Below, in pieces: positions 9,186-19,685 of a stretch of 64,000 nt of DNA. A program made the translations under genes and the position numbers. Position 1 is the stretch's first letter, and every line of letters starts with the position of its first letter. A model generated the notes under the pieces. That model was not told where the DNA came from. It did not search any database and saw nothing but the letters and a program-made list of their open reading frames with translations. This DNA comes from an uncultured Colwellia sp. (GTDB taxonomy: Bacteria; Pseudomonadota; Gammaproteobacteria; Enterobacterales; Alteromonadaceae): assembly GCA_913061475.1 (NCBI GenBank), contig CAJXUN010000010.1, positions 37,719 through 101,718 on the forward strand, in the 5' to 3' direction.

Positions 9186-10450
9186 TATCCTGTCACCCTC
9201 TCTGGAACTGGCTTAGTTTTTTCGTTTTTACTGTAGATCCATATTGCCACGAAAAAGCCAAAGTAACCGAAGCTCGCAATGGTACCAATCATATTATTTA
9301 GTGGATTTGCCGGTAACGTACCTAAAACACCTAAAATAATAAAACAAATTGCGAATTGAATAAGATTCACAGTATGAGCAGTACAACGGTAGCGTAATGA
9401 CTTGACCGTACCACGGTCAAACCAAGGCAACATGAATAATGCGATTATCGCACCGAACATCCCTACAGCGCCTAGCAACTTATCAGGAATAATACGTAAA
9501 ATAGTATAGAAAGGACCAAAGTACCATACTGGTGCAATATGCTCTGGCGTTTTCAAGCCGTTTGCAGGTTCAAAGTTTGGCGCTTCAATAAAGTAGCCAC
9601 CACCTTCAGGTGCAAAGAACATAACACCGCAGAAGATGATTAAGAAAATCACCACGGCAACTAAATCTTTTACTGTGTAGTATGGATGGAAAGGTATAGC
9701 ATCAACAATATCGTACTTTTTAGTGTACTGCTCATGGAAAGTAAATTTACTTTGCTCCTCAGGAGGAACACTACCTTTAGGTTTCTTAATATTAGTGCCA
9801 TCAGGGTTATTTGAACCAACCTCATGAAGCGCTAAAATGTGTAAGAAAACCAGCACAACTAATACTAATGGTAAGGCGATTACATGTAAGGCGAAGAAAC
9901 GGTTTAACGTGGCACCGGAGATAACATAGTCACCACGGATCCAAAGCGTTAAGTCATCACCAATAACAGGAATTGCACCAAAAATAGAAATAATTACTTG
10001 TGCACCCCAGTACGACATATTACCCCAAGGTAATAAGTAACCCATAAAGGCTTCAGCCATTAAGACCAAAAATATTAACATACCAAACAACCACAATAAT
10101 TCACGAGGTTTCTGGTAAGAGCCGTACATCATGCCGCGAAACATGTGCATGTAAACCACGACAAAAAATGCTGAAGCACCGGTTGAATGCATATAACGTA
10201 ATAACCAACCGTAGTCGACATCACGCATAATATATTCTACCGAAGCGAAGGCACCGTCACCTGACGGTTCGTAGTTCATAGTTAACCAAACACCGGTTAA
10301 CAGTTGATTGACCAAAACAACACTGGCCAAAATACCAAACACATACCAAAAGTTGAAGTTTTTTGGTGCTGGGTATTGCGCCGCATGTTTGTTCATTGCG
10401 TCCATTAGAGGAAGACGCTGCTCGATCCAAGCCATTAAATTAGAAAACAT
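9185..10450 (-). CDS. petB: Cytochrome b of the bc1 complex
   Basis: Membrane core of complex III with two b haems and the quinol oxidation and reduction sites. The 421-residue protein has eight or more hydrophobic helices, the paired haem histidines (LRYMHSTGASAFF and FALHVIALPLVLVVLVFLHILALHEVG), the PWG sequence (YLLPWGNMSYWGAQV), and the PEW-like loop as APVWYFGPFYTILR near residue 310. PVWY replaces PEWY, so the usual Qo-site glutamate is Val here. It overlaps both neighbours by one base, giving a tightly coupled petABC unit. Confidence 0.94.
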   Translation of the reverse strand: MFSNLMAWIEQRLPLMDAMNKHAAQYPAPKNFNFWYVFGILASVVLVNQLLTGVWLTMNYEPSGDGAFASVEYIMRDVDYGWLLRYMHSTGASAFFVVVYMHMFRGMMYGSYQKPRELLWLFGMLIFLVLMAEAFMGYLLPWGNMSYWGAQVIISIFGAIPVIGDDLTLWIRGDYVISGATLNRFFALHVIALPLVLVVLVFLHILALHEVGSNNPDGTNIKKPKGSVPPEEQSKFTFHEQYTKKYDIVDAIPFHPYYTVKDLVAVVIFLIIFCGVMFFAPEGGGYFIEAPNFEPANGLKTPEHIAPVWYFGPFYTILRIIPDKLLGAVGMFGAIIALFMLPWFDRGTVKSLRYRCTAHTVNLIQFAICFIILGVLGTLPANPLNNMIGTIASFGYFGFFVAIWIYSKNEKTKPVPERVTG

Positions 10451-11040
10451 TATGCCTCTCCTCCAGCCACACCGATTAACAAGGTGTCTTCAGTAGGGAA
10501 TGAATGCTCAGGAACCATCAAGTTCGTTGGTGCTGGTACGCTTTGAAATACACGACCTGCCATATCAAACTTTGAGCCGTGACAAGGACAGAAAAAACCG
10601 TCTGTTACGCCTTCAACTTCTTGCTCAAAATCACCTTTACGGTAAGTTGGCGCACAACCTAAATGCGTACAAACCCCGAGTGCTACCAAAAATTCAGGCT
10701 TAATCGAGCGATAGGCATTAGTTGCATAAACCGGCTGTTGAGGCACTTCTGATTGTGGATCTTTCAACTGGCTATCATGTGCACTTAAGCTAGCAAGCAA
10801 CTCTTCAGAGCGACGCACGACGTATACAGGTTTACCGCGCCATTCAGCACGAATTAATTGACCAGACTCTATCTTACTTACATTGACTTCAACCGGTGCA
10901 CCTGCAGCTTTCGCTCGCGCACTAGGGTTCCAAGAACCAATGAAAGGCACAGCCACACCGACAACACCAACACCACCAACTACCGAAGTAGCCGCAGTTA
11001 AAAAGCGTCGACGGCCGTTGTTAACGGGCGCATTGCTCAT
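10450..11040 (-). CDS. petA: Rieske iron-sulfur subunit of the bc1 complex
   Basis: Carries the [2Fe-2S] cluster that takes the first electron from quinol. The N-terminus has a twin-arginine type signal/anchor (NNGRRRFLTAATSVVGGVG), as expected for a protein exported folded by Tat. The cluster motifs CTHLGC and CPCHGSKFD provide the two Cys, two His and the disulfide Cys. GGAG lies 8 bases before the ATG. First gene of petABC, downstream of rpsI after its terminator and a roughly 400-bp spacer. Confidence 0.96.
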   Translation of the reverse strand: MSNAPVNNGRRRFLTAATSVVGGVGVVGVAVPFIGSWNPSARAKAAGAPVEVNVSKIESGQLIRAEWRGKPVYVVRRSEELLASLSAHDSQLKDPQSEVPQQPVYATNAYRSIKPEFLVALGVCTHLGCAPTYRKGDFEQEVEGVTDGFFCPCHGSKFDMAGRVFQSVPAPTNLMVPEHSFPTEDTLLIGVAGGEA

Positions 11041-11454
11041 TCAAACTCTCCAATTATTATCTAGCTAAAACACCAACACATAACCAAGAAAATCACTTAG
11101 TTAAAGTGCAGATTGCTGATCGACTAAATCAACGACAAAAAAATTGCTTTGATGATAAAGAAAACCCTTGTTTTTTACAAGGCAATTAACCTTTTCAACA
11201 GAGGTTTATGCAAATAAAGTGCATTTACCAATCACCACAGCAAGTAAATAAAAACTATTCGTATTTGTTTGCTTTATTATCTTGTGTAAAACCAATTTAA
11301 ACCGACAAAAGCCTTTAGACTTATCGACTTGAAGTAAATTAATATTTAACAATAAGCAACGATCGAATATTTCAGTGTATAACGATATTTTCCAAGTGCA
11401 ATTTTACGAGCATCAAACGAAAAAAATATGACACCAATCAAATTTTTGACATAA
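11041..11454. other. Spacer between rpsI terminator and petA, no gene seen
   Basis: AT-rich, non-coding in all frames at useful length. It must hold the petABC promoter on the minus strand, but no -35/-10 pair stands out. A small 6-bp hairpin at 11166-11182 (CCTTGT with ACAAGG, T-rich loop) lies in the probable petA leader. Confidence 0.5.
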
Positions 11455-11478
11455 AAAAACCGGCGTAAGCCGGTTTTT
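11455..11478 (-). terminator. Terminator of rplM-rpsI
   Basis: A 10-bp perfect stem (11455-11464 with 11469-11478) with GTAA/TTAC loop and A/T tracts on both sides, 20 bases after the rpsI stop on the minus strand. Confidence 0.88.
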
Positions 11479-11497
11479 GAAATCGTAAATGTAAATA

Positions 11498-11890
11498 TTA
11501 ACGTTTTGAAAATTGTGGCTTTTTACGAGCCTTGTGTAAACCAACTTTCTTACGCTCAACTTTACGAGCATCACGAGTAACGAAACCAGCATTACGTAGA
11601 GCACTACGTAACGTTTCGTCAAACTCCATTAATGCACGAGTAATACCGTGACGAATTGCGCCAGCTTGACCAGAAATACCACCACCAGTAACAGTGATGT
11701 TAAAGTCAAACTTTTCTAACATTTCAACTAAGTCTAATGGTTGACGAACAACCATACGAGCCGTTTCACGACCGAAATATACAGAAATGTCACGTTTGTT
11801 AATTGTGATTGCACCGTTACCAGCTTTCATGAACACACGAGCAGTTGAGCTCTTGCGACGACCAGTACCGTAATATTGATTATCAGCCAT
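11498..11890 (-). CDS. rpsI: 30S ribosomal protein S9
   Basis: Component of the 30S head whose C-terminal tail reaches the P-site tRNA. All 130 residues align with E. coli S9: [16 protein letters not shown] at the start, [19 protein letters not shown] in the middle, and the basic tail ending in KKPQFSKR, with the universal terminal Lys-Arg. Only 3 bases separate it from rplM. Confidence 0.98.
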   Translation of the reverse strand: MADNQYYGTGRRKSSTARVFMKAGNGAITINKRDISVYFGRETARMVVRQPLDLVEMLEKFDFNITVTGGGISGQAGAIRHGITRALMEFDETLRSALRNAGFVTRDARKVERKKVGLHKARKKPQFSKR

Positions 11891-11893
11891 TGC

Positions 11894-12322
11894 TTACAGC
11901 TCCAAAAGTTGTGGTTGTTGTGCAGTATGTTTATGTTCAGTGCCCGCGTAAACTTTAAGCTTACGGAACATTTCACGACCTAAAGGACCTTTAGGTAACA
12001 TACCCTTAACTGCGAATTCAATAACGCGCTCTGGAGCTTTTTCGATTAGCTTTTCAAAGCTAATTTGCTTAAGACCACCAACAAATTCTGTATGCGAGTA
12101 GTAAATTTTACCTTTCGCTTTATTACCAGTTACTCTTACTTTCTCAGCATTGATAACAACGATGTAATCGCCAGTATCGACATGAGGAGTATATTCTGCT
12201 TTATGCTTACCGCGTAAACGGCTTGCAATTTCAGTAGCGATACGACCTAAAGTTTTATCTTCGGCGTCCACTAAGAACCATTCGCGTTGTACGCTTTCTG
12301 GTTTAGCTACAAAAGTTTTCAT
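11894..12322 (-). CDS. rplM: 50S ribosomal protein L13
   Basis: Early-assembling 50S protein and, in E. coli, autogenous repressor of rplM-rpsI. The ATG at 12322 gives 142 residues beginning MKTFVAKP, exactly the E. coli length. An in-frame ATG four codons upstream is less likely. Conserved blocks include [31 protein letters not shown] and [22 protein letters not shown]. Confidence 0.97.
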   Translation of the reverse strand: MKTFVAKPESVQREWFLVDAEDKTLGRIATEIASRLRGKHKAEYTPHVDTGDYIVVINAEKVRVTGNKAKGKIYYSHTEFVGGLKQISFEKLIEKAPERVIEFAVKGMLPKGPLGREMFRKLKVYAGTEHKHTAQQPQLLEL

Positions 12323-12478
12323 TAAAAAACCCAATTTTATAAATGTTACTTAAATAATAACCTAAGAAAACCTTAAGTTATCCGTTAAAGACTACGCCAT
12401 TGCCCCTTCGAGCATCGAGTCCGTTGCCGGTCCTCTGGAAAAAGAACAAGCTTTGTAACGTAGGGAGCGCGGATTATA
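12323..12478 (-). promoter_or_regulatory. rplM promoter and structured leader
   Basis: On the minus strand a perfect TATAAT (12473-12478) is followed by a GC-rich discriminator (CCGCGC), the arrangement typical of stringently controlled ribosomal promoters. The -35 region is weak. The roughly 145-base leader can fold: CTACG near its start pairs with CGTAG further on, and it includes a GNRA hairpin (CCG-GCAA-CGG) and a hairpin around CTCGATGCTCGA. An L13 autoregulatory leader is plausible by analogy with E. coli. Confidence 0.6.
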
Positions 12479-12587
12479 CAGAACAATAGTTGAAAGATCA
12501 CGCCTAATTTTTAATCTTTTTCTAATTCACATGATTTATCTATGACAAAGGCTACCATTACTTATTTGGTCACTGAAGTGTGTCGAG

Positions 12588-13541
12588 CTACTGATTTATC
12601 TTTACTTTATCAGCTTCAAGCCCGTTAAGTTGTAAATCAATATAGCTTTCCATGTGGTGTTTAATATCTTGATATATTTTAGGGTATTTTTCTTCAACAC
12701 GTTTAAGAGCAGAAATCGTGCTTTGTACGTAAGCTTGAATAGCCCAACCCTCAGCTTTTTTTGAATAGATTGCCACCCAAGGAGAATTAGGCAGTACCTT
12801 ATTTCTTGCTAATTTGTACGCTTTAGCCATTTCATCTGTCAACAAGTATTGAAAAGCGTTACTTCCGGTAACTTCAGCAAATGTGTCATATGCCTTGAGG
12901 TCATTTGTCATCAAGGCGTAAATTTGCGCATCAATTAGATGGCCAAATTGTCGTTGTCGGGCTAAGTACGCAGGAAAAAAACGCTTGTTGATTATGCGCA
13001 TCGCAAAGATGTTCGCACGCCATGGTTCATTTTTAAGACTGCCAGTGTGTTGCCAAGGTAGAATAGGTGCAGAATCAGCGGGGTAATGTTTTGCCAAAAC
13101 GTTAGCGTTATCACACAATGCAGGGTTAATGTCCGGATGGTATTTTTGTAAGACATTAACTCGGTAGGTATAGCCGTAGCGATAGGCTGAACTATAAATT
13201 TTATAGTGTAATTTCGCTGCATCTTGCAGTGCTAACTTAACGCTGTCATCGCTTAGCTCGCCATTTAAAATAGCTTGGTCAATAATATAATTATGTACGA
13301 GTGGAAAACTTGCAGCAATTTCTTGGTTAATACCATGAAAGTTATGAGTACAAGCTGCATCAAGTAATTGTGCTCGCCAGGTTAGATGTTCTGACTCCCA
13401 CATTTTAACCACAGCATCGGGCATGTATTTTGTAGTCAGTGCCATTGCTTGAATAAATGGATTTTCTTTTGCAAGCACATAGCTCGGTAACAAGAGTGTA
13501 GCTATAGCGATTAATGCTAGGTAATTTATTCGTTGTTGCAT
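12588..13541 (-). CDS. Unrecognised secreted protein
   Basis: I do not recognise this family. The ATG at 13541 has AAGGA nine bases upstream and starts a clear signal peptide (MQQRINYLALIAIATLLLPSYVLA), leaving about 290 mature residues. A GTG 11 codons further upstream is possible but lacks these features. The mature part is mostly helical by composition, rich in A, Y, K and H, with no membrane segment. Two Cys lie in the mature part (AACTHNFHG and ALCDNAN), which could form a disulfide. It stands alone between rplM and zapE, with 52 bases to zapE, and may be cotranscribed with zapE. Function unknown; periplasmic location inferred. Confidence 0.75.
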   Translation of the reverse strand: MQQRINYLALIAIATLLLPSYVLAKENPFIQAMALTTKYMPDAVVKMWESEHLTWRAQLLDAACTHNFHGINQEIAASFPLVHNYIIDQAILNGELSDDSVKLALQDAAKLHYKIYSSAYRYGYTYRVNVLQKYHPDINPALCDNANVLAKHYPADSAPILPWQHTGSLKNEPWRANIFAMRIINKRFFPAYLARQRQFGHLIDAQIYALMTNDLKAYDTFAEVTGSNAFQYLLTDEMAKAYKLARNKVLPNSPWVAIYSKKAEGWAIQAYVQSTISALKRVEEKYPKIYQDIKHHMESYIDLQLNGLEADKVKINQ

Positions 13542-13593
13542 CGTTAAAATCCTTTTCCATGTTTTCTGCAGCACTTTTACACTGCTTAAGTAG

Positions 13594-14709
13594 TTATGGC
13601 AAATGCTTGCTGGCTAAATAATCATGTGATTGCATCTCTTGTAATCGGCTTAAGCAACGTTTGAATTCAAAGCTCAGGCGCCCATCAGTATAAAGTTCCT
13701 CTAACGCTACCTCTGCTGACATAATAAGTTTTACATTACGCTCATAAAATTCATCAACTAAGGCGATAAATCGACGTGTACTGTCATCATTATCGGCGCC
13801 CATTTGCGTAACGTTCGCCATTAATACCGTATGGTACAAGCGGCTTAACTCCATATAATCACTTTGACTTCGGGCAGATTCACACAAAGTGGCGAAGTCA
13901 AAGTGCACCACACCATCTGATTCTTGCACCGTAGTTAACGCACGATTATTAATTTTAATCACCTTACCCTTTTTCCCTGCTTCAACTGATAGTTGCTTGA
14001 AATAAAGGCTTAAGTTTTCATCTGCTTGCTGATCGAGTGGATAATGAAATATTTCGGCTTGCTCAAGCGTGCGAAGACGATAGTCAACACCGCTATCAAC
14101 ATTGACAATATCACAGTGTTTATTTATTAATTTGATGGCTGGCAGGAAGCGTTCGCGCTGCAAGCCATTGCGGTATAATTCATCAGGAATAATATTTGAG
14201 GTTGCTACCAAGGTAACGTTGTGAGCAAATAACTCTTCAAATAAGGTGCCTAAGATCATGGCATCAGTGATATCTGAAACAAAAAACTCATCAAAGCAAA
14301 TAATACAGGTTTCATCGGCGAAGCGTTTAGCGATTATTTTTAGTGGGTCTGATTGACCCTGCAATGACTTTAACTCTTCGTGCACGCGGTGCATAAAGCG
14401 ATGAAAATGCACACGGGTTTTATTTTTAAAAGGTAAGCAATCATAAAAGGTATCAACCAGATAGGTTTTACCACGACCAACCCCGCCCCAGAAATAAATA
14501 CCAGTAATAGGCTTGTTCTCAGGTTTTGCAACAATGCGCTTCCAACTATTTAATACTTTTTTGAAGCCAGTTACCGGTAAAGGGGTGTTAATTAAATCTT
14601 CATAAAGACGCTGTAAGTTTTTTACTGCATGCTCTTGCGCCGCATCATAGAGAAAGTCATCGCGGGTTAAATCTCGGGTATACTTTTCAATTGGAGATAA
14701 TTTAATCAT
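13594..14709 (-). CDS. zapE: Cell division protein ZapE (AFG1-like ATPase)
   Basis: AAA+-like P-loop ATPase; in E. coli ZapE associates with the Z-ring under stress. The 371-residue protein has a Walker A motif, GGVGRGKT, near residue 75, MHRVHEEL, a Walker B motif (IICFDEFFVSDITDAM), VTLVATSNI-like sensor 1, and the family block RRFIALVDEFYERNVKL near the end. It faces zapG divergently, as yhcM faces yhcB in E. coli. Confidence 0.94.
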   Translation of the reverse strand: MIKLSPIEKYTRDLTRDDFLYDAAQEHAVKNLQRLYEDLINTPLPVTGFKKVLNSWKRIVAKPENKPITGIYFWGGVGRGKTYLVDTFYDCLPFKNKTRVHFHRFMHRVHEELKSLQGQSDPLKIIAKRFADETCIICFDEFFVSDITDAMILGTLFEELFAHNVTLVATSNIIPDELYRNGLQRERFLPAIKLINKHCDIVNVDSGVDYRLRTLEQAEIFHYPLDQQADENLSLYFKQLSVEAGKKGKVIKINNRALTTVQESDGVVHFDFATLCESARSQSDYMELSRLYHTVLMANVTQMGADNDDSTRRFIALVDEFYERNVKLIMSAEVALEELYTDGRLSFEFKRCLSRLQEMQSHDYLASKHLP

Positions 14710-14876
14710 TTAGTGGGTACTTATTTTATTTTCTTACAACGTTTACAAAAACTACGCTTGAAAAATACTTTTTAGCAAATATATTCATTAGGAAAGTAGC
14801 GTGAAGCACGTTATATTGAATTAGATTAAGCTATTTTCTCTAATTTTTTCCATGAATACAATGAAGGTACAGAAAT

Positions 14877-15341
14877 ATGAATGTTGTTTTAGGATTCGGG
14901 CTATTTATCGTTGGTGCAATTGTCGGTTTTTTTGCTAAACAAATGCTTTCCTCATCAGCCCAAGAAACACAAAAGCTTGCAGCGAAAGCTAGCCAAAGTA
15001 AAGCTGAATTAGCACAATATAAAATTGATGTTGCCGAGCATCTTGAAAACTCAGCGAAACTACTTGAACAAATGAACAGTACTTGCCAAACCGCCATGAC
15101 CCAAATGGCCCAAAGTACACAATTATTGCAACAAGCGACACCTGAAAACATCGAAAGCATGCCGTTTTTCTCTAAAGAAACACAGGAACAATTAGCACAA
15201 ACAGTGAATTTACGACACAACAAAACTCTGCGCAAAAATGACGAAACAGTTTCAGAGCCGCCACTGGACTATTCTGGCGCGCCAAGCGGATTGTTTGATG
15301 ATAAGAAACATAGTGTTACAAATACAACAACGAATAGTTAG
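14877..15341 (+). CDS. zapG: ZapG/YhcB (DUF1043) envelope and division protein
   Basis: Small inner-membrane protein with one N-terminal membrane helix (VVLGFGLFIVGAIVGFFAKQML) followed by a coiled coil of about 80 residues rich in A, Q, K and E and a disordered tail. This is the typical YhcB layout. E. coli YhcB/LapD-type proteins affect envelope synthesis and division. It is placed between zapE and degQ, the conserved order. Confidence 0.9.
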   Translation: MNVVLGFGLFIVGAIVGFFAKQMLSSSAQETQKLAAKASQSKAELAQYKIDVAEHLENSAKLLEQMNSTCQTAMTQMAQSTQLLQQATPENIESMPFFSKETQEQLAQTVNLRHNKTLRKNDETVSEPPLDYSGAPSGLFDDKKHSVTNTTTNS

Positions 15342-15407
15342 GAACTAATTTTTTTATTCTATGTCTTTAATTGGGTATAAATACTTTAGTTAGGAGTTTT
15401 CTGTTAT

Positions 15408-16766
15408 ATGAAAAATTTATCAGTTTTAATTAATGCTGCATTACTTTCCAGTACAATCGCCATAGCAAGCCTGCCAGTGCAAGCCGCATTACCACAGTCG
15501 GTAAATGGTCAAAATATGCCAAGCTTAGCCCCGATGTTGGAGCATGTAACTCCCGGTGTTGTGCTTATTTCTGTACGCGGTACTCACGAGGTTAAACAAC
15601 GCGTTCCCGATGCGTTCAAGTTTTTCTTTGGTAATCCTCGTCAAGGCCAAGGCCAGCAAGAACGACAGTTTAGAGGTTTAGGCTCTGGGGTTATAATCGA
15701 TGCTGATAAAGGCTATATCGTGACAAATAGCCACGTAATCAATGATGCAGATGAAATCCAAATAACTTTAAAAGATGGCCGTCAACTCGAGGCTAAAAAA
15801 ATTGGTGGTGACGAAGCAAGTGATATCGCTTTATTGCAAATTGAAGCCGATGGGCTTGTTGAAGTAAAAGTTGCAGACTCAGACAGTTTACGCGTTGGTG
15901 ATTTTGCCGTGGCTATTGGTAGTCCATTTGGCTTAGGACAAACGGTCACCTCAGGTATTGTTAGTGCTTTAGGTCGCAGTGGTCTCAATATCGAAAACTA
16001 TGAGGACTTTATTCAAACCGATGCTGCCATTAATAGCGGCAACTCAGGTGGTGCTTTAATCAACTTACGTGGTGAGCTTATTGGCATCAATACGGCTATA
16101 TTAGGTCCTAACGGTGGCAACGTAGGTATAGGCTTCGCTATTCCAAGCAACATGGTACAAAACCTAGTTAATCAAATTATTGAATTTGGCGAAGTTAGAC
16201 GTGGTGTGTTGGGTGTTGCCGGCCGCAGTGTTAATAGTGAAATTGCTAAAGCGATGGAACTAGAAGTCAATCAAGGTGGCTTTGTTGAACAAGTAACGCC
16301 TGACTCGGCTGCTGATGAAGCAGGTATCCGTGCCGGTGATGTCATTACTAAGGTGAATGGCAAAATGATTAAAACCTTTAATGAGCTTAGAGGTAAAATT
16401 GGTTCAATTGGTGCTGGAAAAACGGTAAAAATCACCGTAATCAGAAAAGACGGCAAAGAGAAAGAGTATGACGTCACGTTGAAAAAATCTGAAGCTGCCA
16501 ATATAGAAGCTGCAAGCTTACATCGTATGCTTGATGGCGCTAAATTAGAGAACAATAATCAAGGCAATGGTATTACTGTAGCGGAAATAGCTGAAAACAG
16601 CCCTGCCGCATCAATAGGTTTACGTAAGGGCGATGTGATTAATGGCATTAATCGTCAACGCATCAATAATGTCGGGGAATTACGTAGCTACTTAAATGAT
16701 CATAAAGGGGTGTTTGCCCTGAATATACTTCGTAATAATTCATCATTGTTTTTAATGATTCGTTAG
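15408..16766 (+). CDS. degQ: Periplasmic serine endoprotease DegQ
   Basis: HtrA-family protease/chaperone of the periplasm, 452 residues. Signal peptide to about residue 27 (PVQA, then ALPQ), trypsin-like domain with the catalytic triad His109 (TNSHV), Asp139 (SDIALL) and Ser213 (GNSGGAL), then PDZ1 (about 255-350) and PDZ2 (about 365-452). The short LA loop (GNPRQGQGQQE) is closer to DegQ than DegP. It is followed by a terminator, so degS is expressed separately. Confidence 0.95.
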   Translation: MKNLSVLINAALLSSTIAIASLPVQAALPQSVNGQNMPSLAPMLEHVTPGVVLISVRGTHEVKQRVPDAFKFFFGNPRQGQGQQERQFRGLGSGVIIDADKGYIVTNSHVINDADEIQITLKDGRQLEAKKIGGDEASDIALLQIEADGLVEVKVADSDSLRVGDFAVAIGSPFGLGQTVTSGIVSALGRSGLNIENYEDFIQTDAAINSGNSGGALINLRGELIGINTAILGPNGGNVGIGFAIPSNMVQNLVNQIIEFGEVRRGVLGVAGRSVNSEIAKAMELEVNQGGFVEQVTPDSAADEAGIRAGDVITKVNGKMIKTFNELRGKIGSIGAGKTVKITVIRKDGKEKEYDVTLKKSEAANIEAASLHRMLDGAKLENNNQGNGITVAEIAENSPAASIGLRKGDVINGINRQRINNVGELRSYLNDHKGVFALNILRNNSSLFLMIR

Positions 16767-16815
16767 AGCTATAACGTTTTCCGACGCGTTCAGAATACGT
16801 TATTGCTCTAACGCT

Positions 16816-16844
16816 AAAAAGCCGGTCAATTTGACCGGCTTTTT
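16816..16844 (+). terminator. Terminator of degQ
   Basis: GCCGGTCA/TGACCGGC stem with flanking A and T tracts, about 50 bases after the degQ stop. Canonical Rho-independent form. Confidence 0.92.
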
Positions 16845-16969
16845 ATTTGATATAAAAGTAATTCTGACTTAACTACTAATTTTTTGCCTAACAACAACTG
16901 ACAAAAGCTTTTTCACAACAATGGGTTTATGTTAATCTACCAAAAATTAGACTAATAAAAATCATCCTG

Positions 16970-18028
16970 TTGAAAATAATCAATGCTCTAAAGTTTGTCC
17001 TTCGCTCGGTAAGCTATGGCGTCATGTTTGCTGTGGTTTTGTTACTATTAGTGCCTGAGCTACGTCACAATAAAATTTTACCTTGGCAACTATTCACCTC
17101 TGTTGAACAAAAACAACAACCTTTATCATATGCAAAAGCCGTGCGTTTAGCTGGCCCTGCAGTTGTTAATATTTACACGGAAGATATTCAACCAACGCCT
17201 AATTATGGCCGTCAGCCCAGAAAAGTTACAGGCTTAGGTAGTGGCGTGATAATGCATGAGCAAGGCTATATCTTAACCAATTATCATGTTGTACAAAGCG
17301 CGGATGTAATCGTTGTCGTATTACAGCGTGGTCAAGCACTTCATGCCGAACTTATTGGTTATGATGCCTTAACAGATCTCGCTGTTTTAAAAGTTCAAGC
17401 AAGTAATTTACCTGTTATTCCACAAATAAGTACCCTCACCTCACAAGTTGGTGACGTAGTATTAGCTATTGGCAACCCATTAAACTTAGGGCAAACGGTA
17501 ACTCAAGGTATCGTTAGCGCTACAGGACAAAGTGGTTTAAGCACAAGTTACTTAGAGTTTTTACAAATGGATGCTGCTATTAATGACGGAAATTCGGGTG
17601 GTGCATTAATTAACTCTAACGGTGAGTTAGTGGGTATAAATTCGCGAAAATTCACCCAAGCGAGTCCAAACCTTAATATTCAAGGTATATTCTTTGCTGT
17701 GCCATACCAATTAGCACATAAGATTATGCTAAAAATTATTGAGCATGGCCGCGTTATTCGTGGCTGGCTTGGCGTAGAGGCTAATGATTCTGTTGCTAAC
17801 CTTAAAGGCTTTGTTATTGGTGCTGTTACACCGCAAAGCCCAGCAATGAAAGCAGGCTTGCAATCAGGCGATGTGGTTTATCAAATTGGCGATATTCAAG
17901 TACAAAACGCCAAACAGGGTTTGGATGTCGTTGCCGAAGCAGCCCCTGGCAGTGTTTTAAACTTTATGCTGTCACGCGACAACCGGCAATTAATACTTCC
18001 AGTTACAATAGCTTCAGTGCCAAAATAA
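16970..18028 (+). CDS. degS: Outer-membrane stress sensor protease DegS
   Basis: Membrane-anchored HtrA protease; DegS cuts RseA when its PDZ domain binds misfolded porin C-termini, starting the sigma-E response. It has an N-terminal anchor (about residues 12-30), catalytic residues His106, Asp136 and Ser209, and a single PDZ domain (about 265-345). The only start giving the anchor is a TTG, without a recognisable Shine-Dalgarno sequence; no in-frame ATG precedes it. Alignment with E. coli DegS supports this N-terminus. Confidence 0.92.
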   Translation: MKIINALKFVLRSVSYGVMFAVVLLLLVPELRHNKILPWQLFTSVEQKQQPLSYAKAVRLAGPAVVNIYTEDIQPTPNYGRQPRKVTGLGSGVIMHEQGYILTNYHVVQSADVIVVVLQRGQALHAELIGYDALTDLAVLKVQASNLPVIPQISTLTSQVGDVVLAIGNPLNLGQTVTQGIVSATGQSGLSTSYLEFLQMDAAINDGNSGGALINSNGELVGINSRKFTQASPNLNIQGIFFAVPYQLAHKIMLKIIEHGRVIRGWLGVEANDSVANLKGFVIGAVTPQSPAMKAGLQSGDVVYQIGDIQVQNAKQGLDVVAEAAPGSVLNFMLSRDNRQLILPVTIASVPK

Positions 18029-18056
18029 CATTTTCACCTACAAAGACTTTACCAAT

Positions 18057-18086
18057 AAAAATCCCAGCAAGTAAGCTGGGATTTTT
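18057..18086. terminator. Bidirectional terminator between degS and murA
   Basis: Stem AAAATCCCAGC with GCTGGGATTTT around a six-base loop; T tract on the plus strand and A tract on the left. It lies between the convergent degS and murA genes. Confidence 0.88.
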
Positions 18087-18113
18087 ATATTTATCACTGA
18101 CAGTTAATTTATA

Positions 18114-19403
<1,290 letters not shown>

Positions 19404-19661
19404 TTAAAGAGGTAAGTTAAACATTTTTTCACGTTGCCAATCAGCGGTTGTGAAAGTTTTAATAGATACCGCGTGAATAACGCCTTCATTAATAACTTGT
19501 GCTAGAGGGCCATAAATAGTTTGCTGCTTTTTCACTCGGCTTAACTCGCCTAAAAAGTCAGCAACGGCAATCACTTTACATTGTGAACCGTCAAACGCTA
19601 CATGAATCTCATCTAATTCAACCGCATCGGTAATTAGTTTTTCTATATCTCTTACTTCCAC
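19404..19661 (-). CDS. ibaG: BolA-family protein IbaG
   Basis: Small BolA-like protein, partner of monothiol glutaredoxins in Fe-S or acid-stress functions. It matches E. coli IbaG closely (SRVKKQQTIYGPLAQ and IHAVSIKTFT). The GTG at 19661 is chosen because GGAG lies about 6 bases upstream and the length (85) and first residues match E. coli. A TTG four codons upstream has no such support. The residue before KVIAV is Cys. Confidence 0.92.
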   Translation of the reverse strand: MEVRDIEKLITDAVELDEIHVAFDGSQCKVIAVADFLGELSRVKKQQTIYGPLAQVINEGVIHAVSIKTFTTADWQREKMFNLPL

Positions 19662-19685
19662 TTTTTGCTCCAAATAACGTATAAA

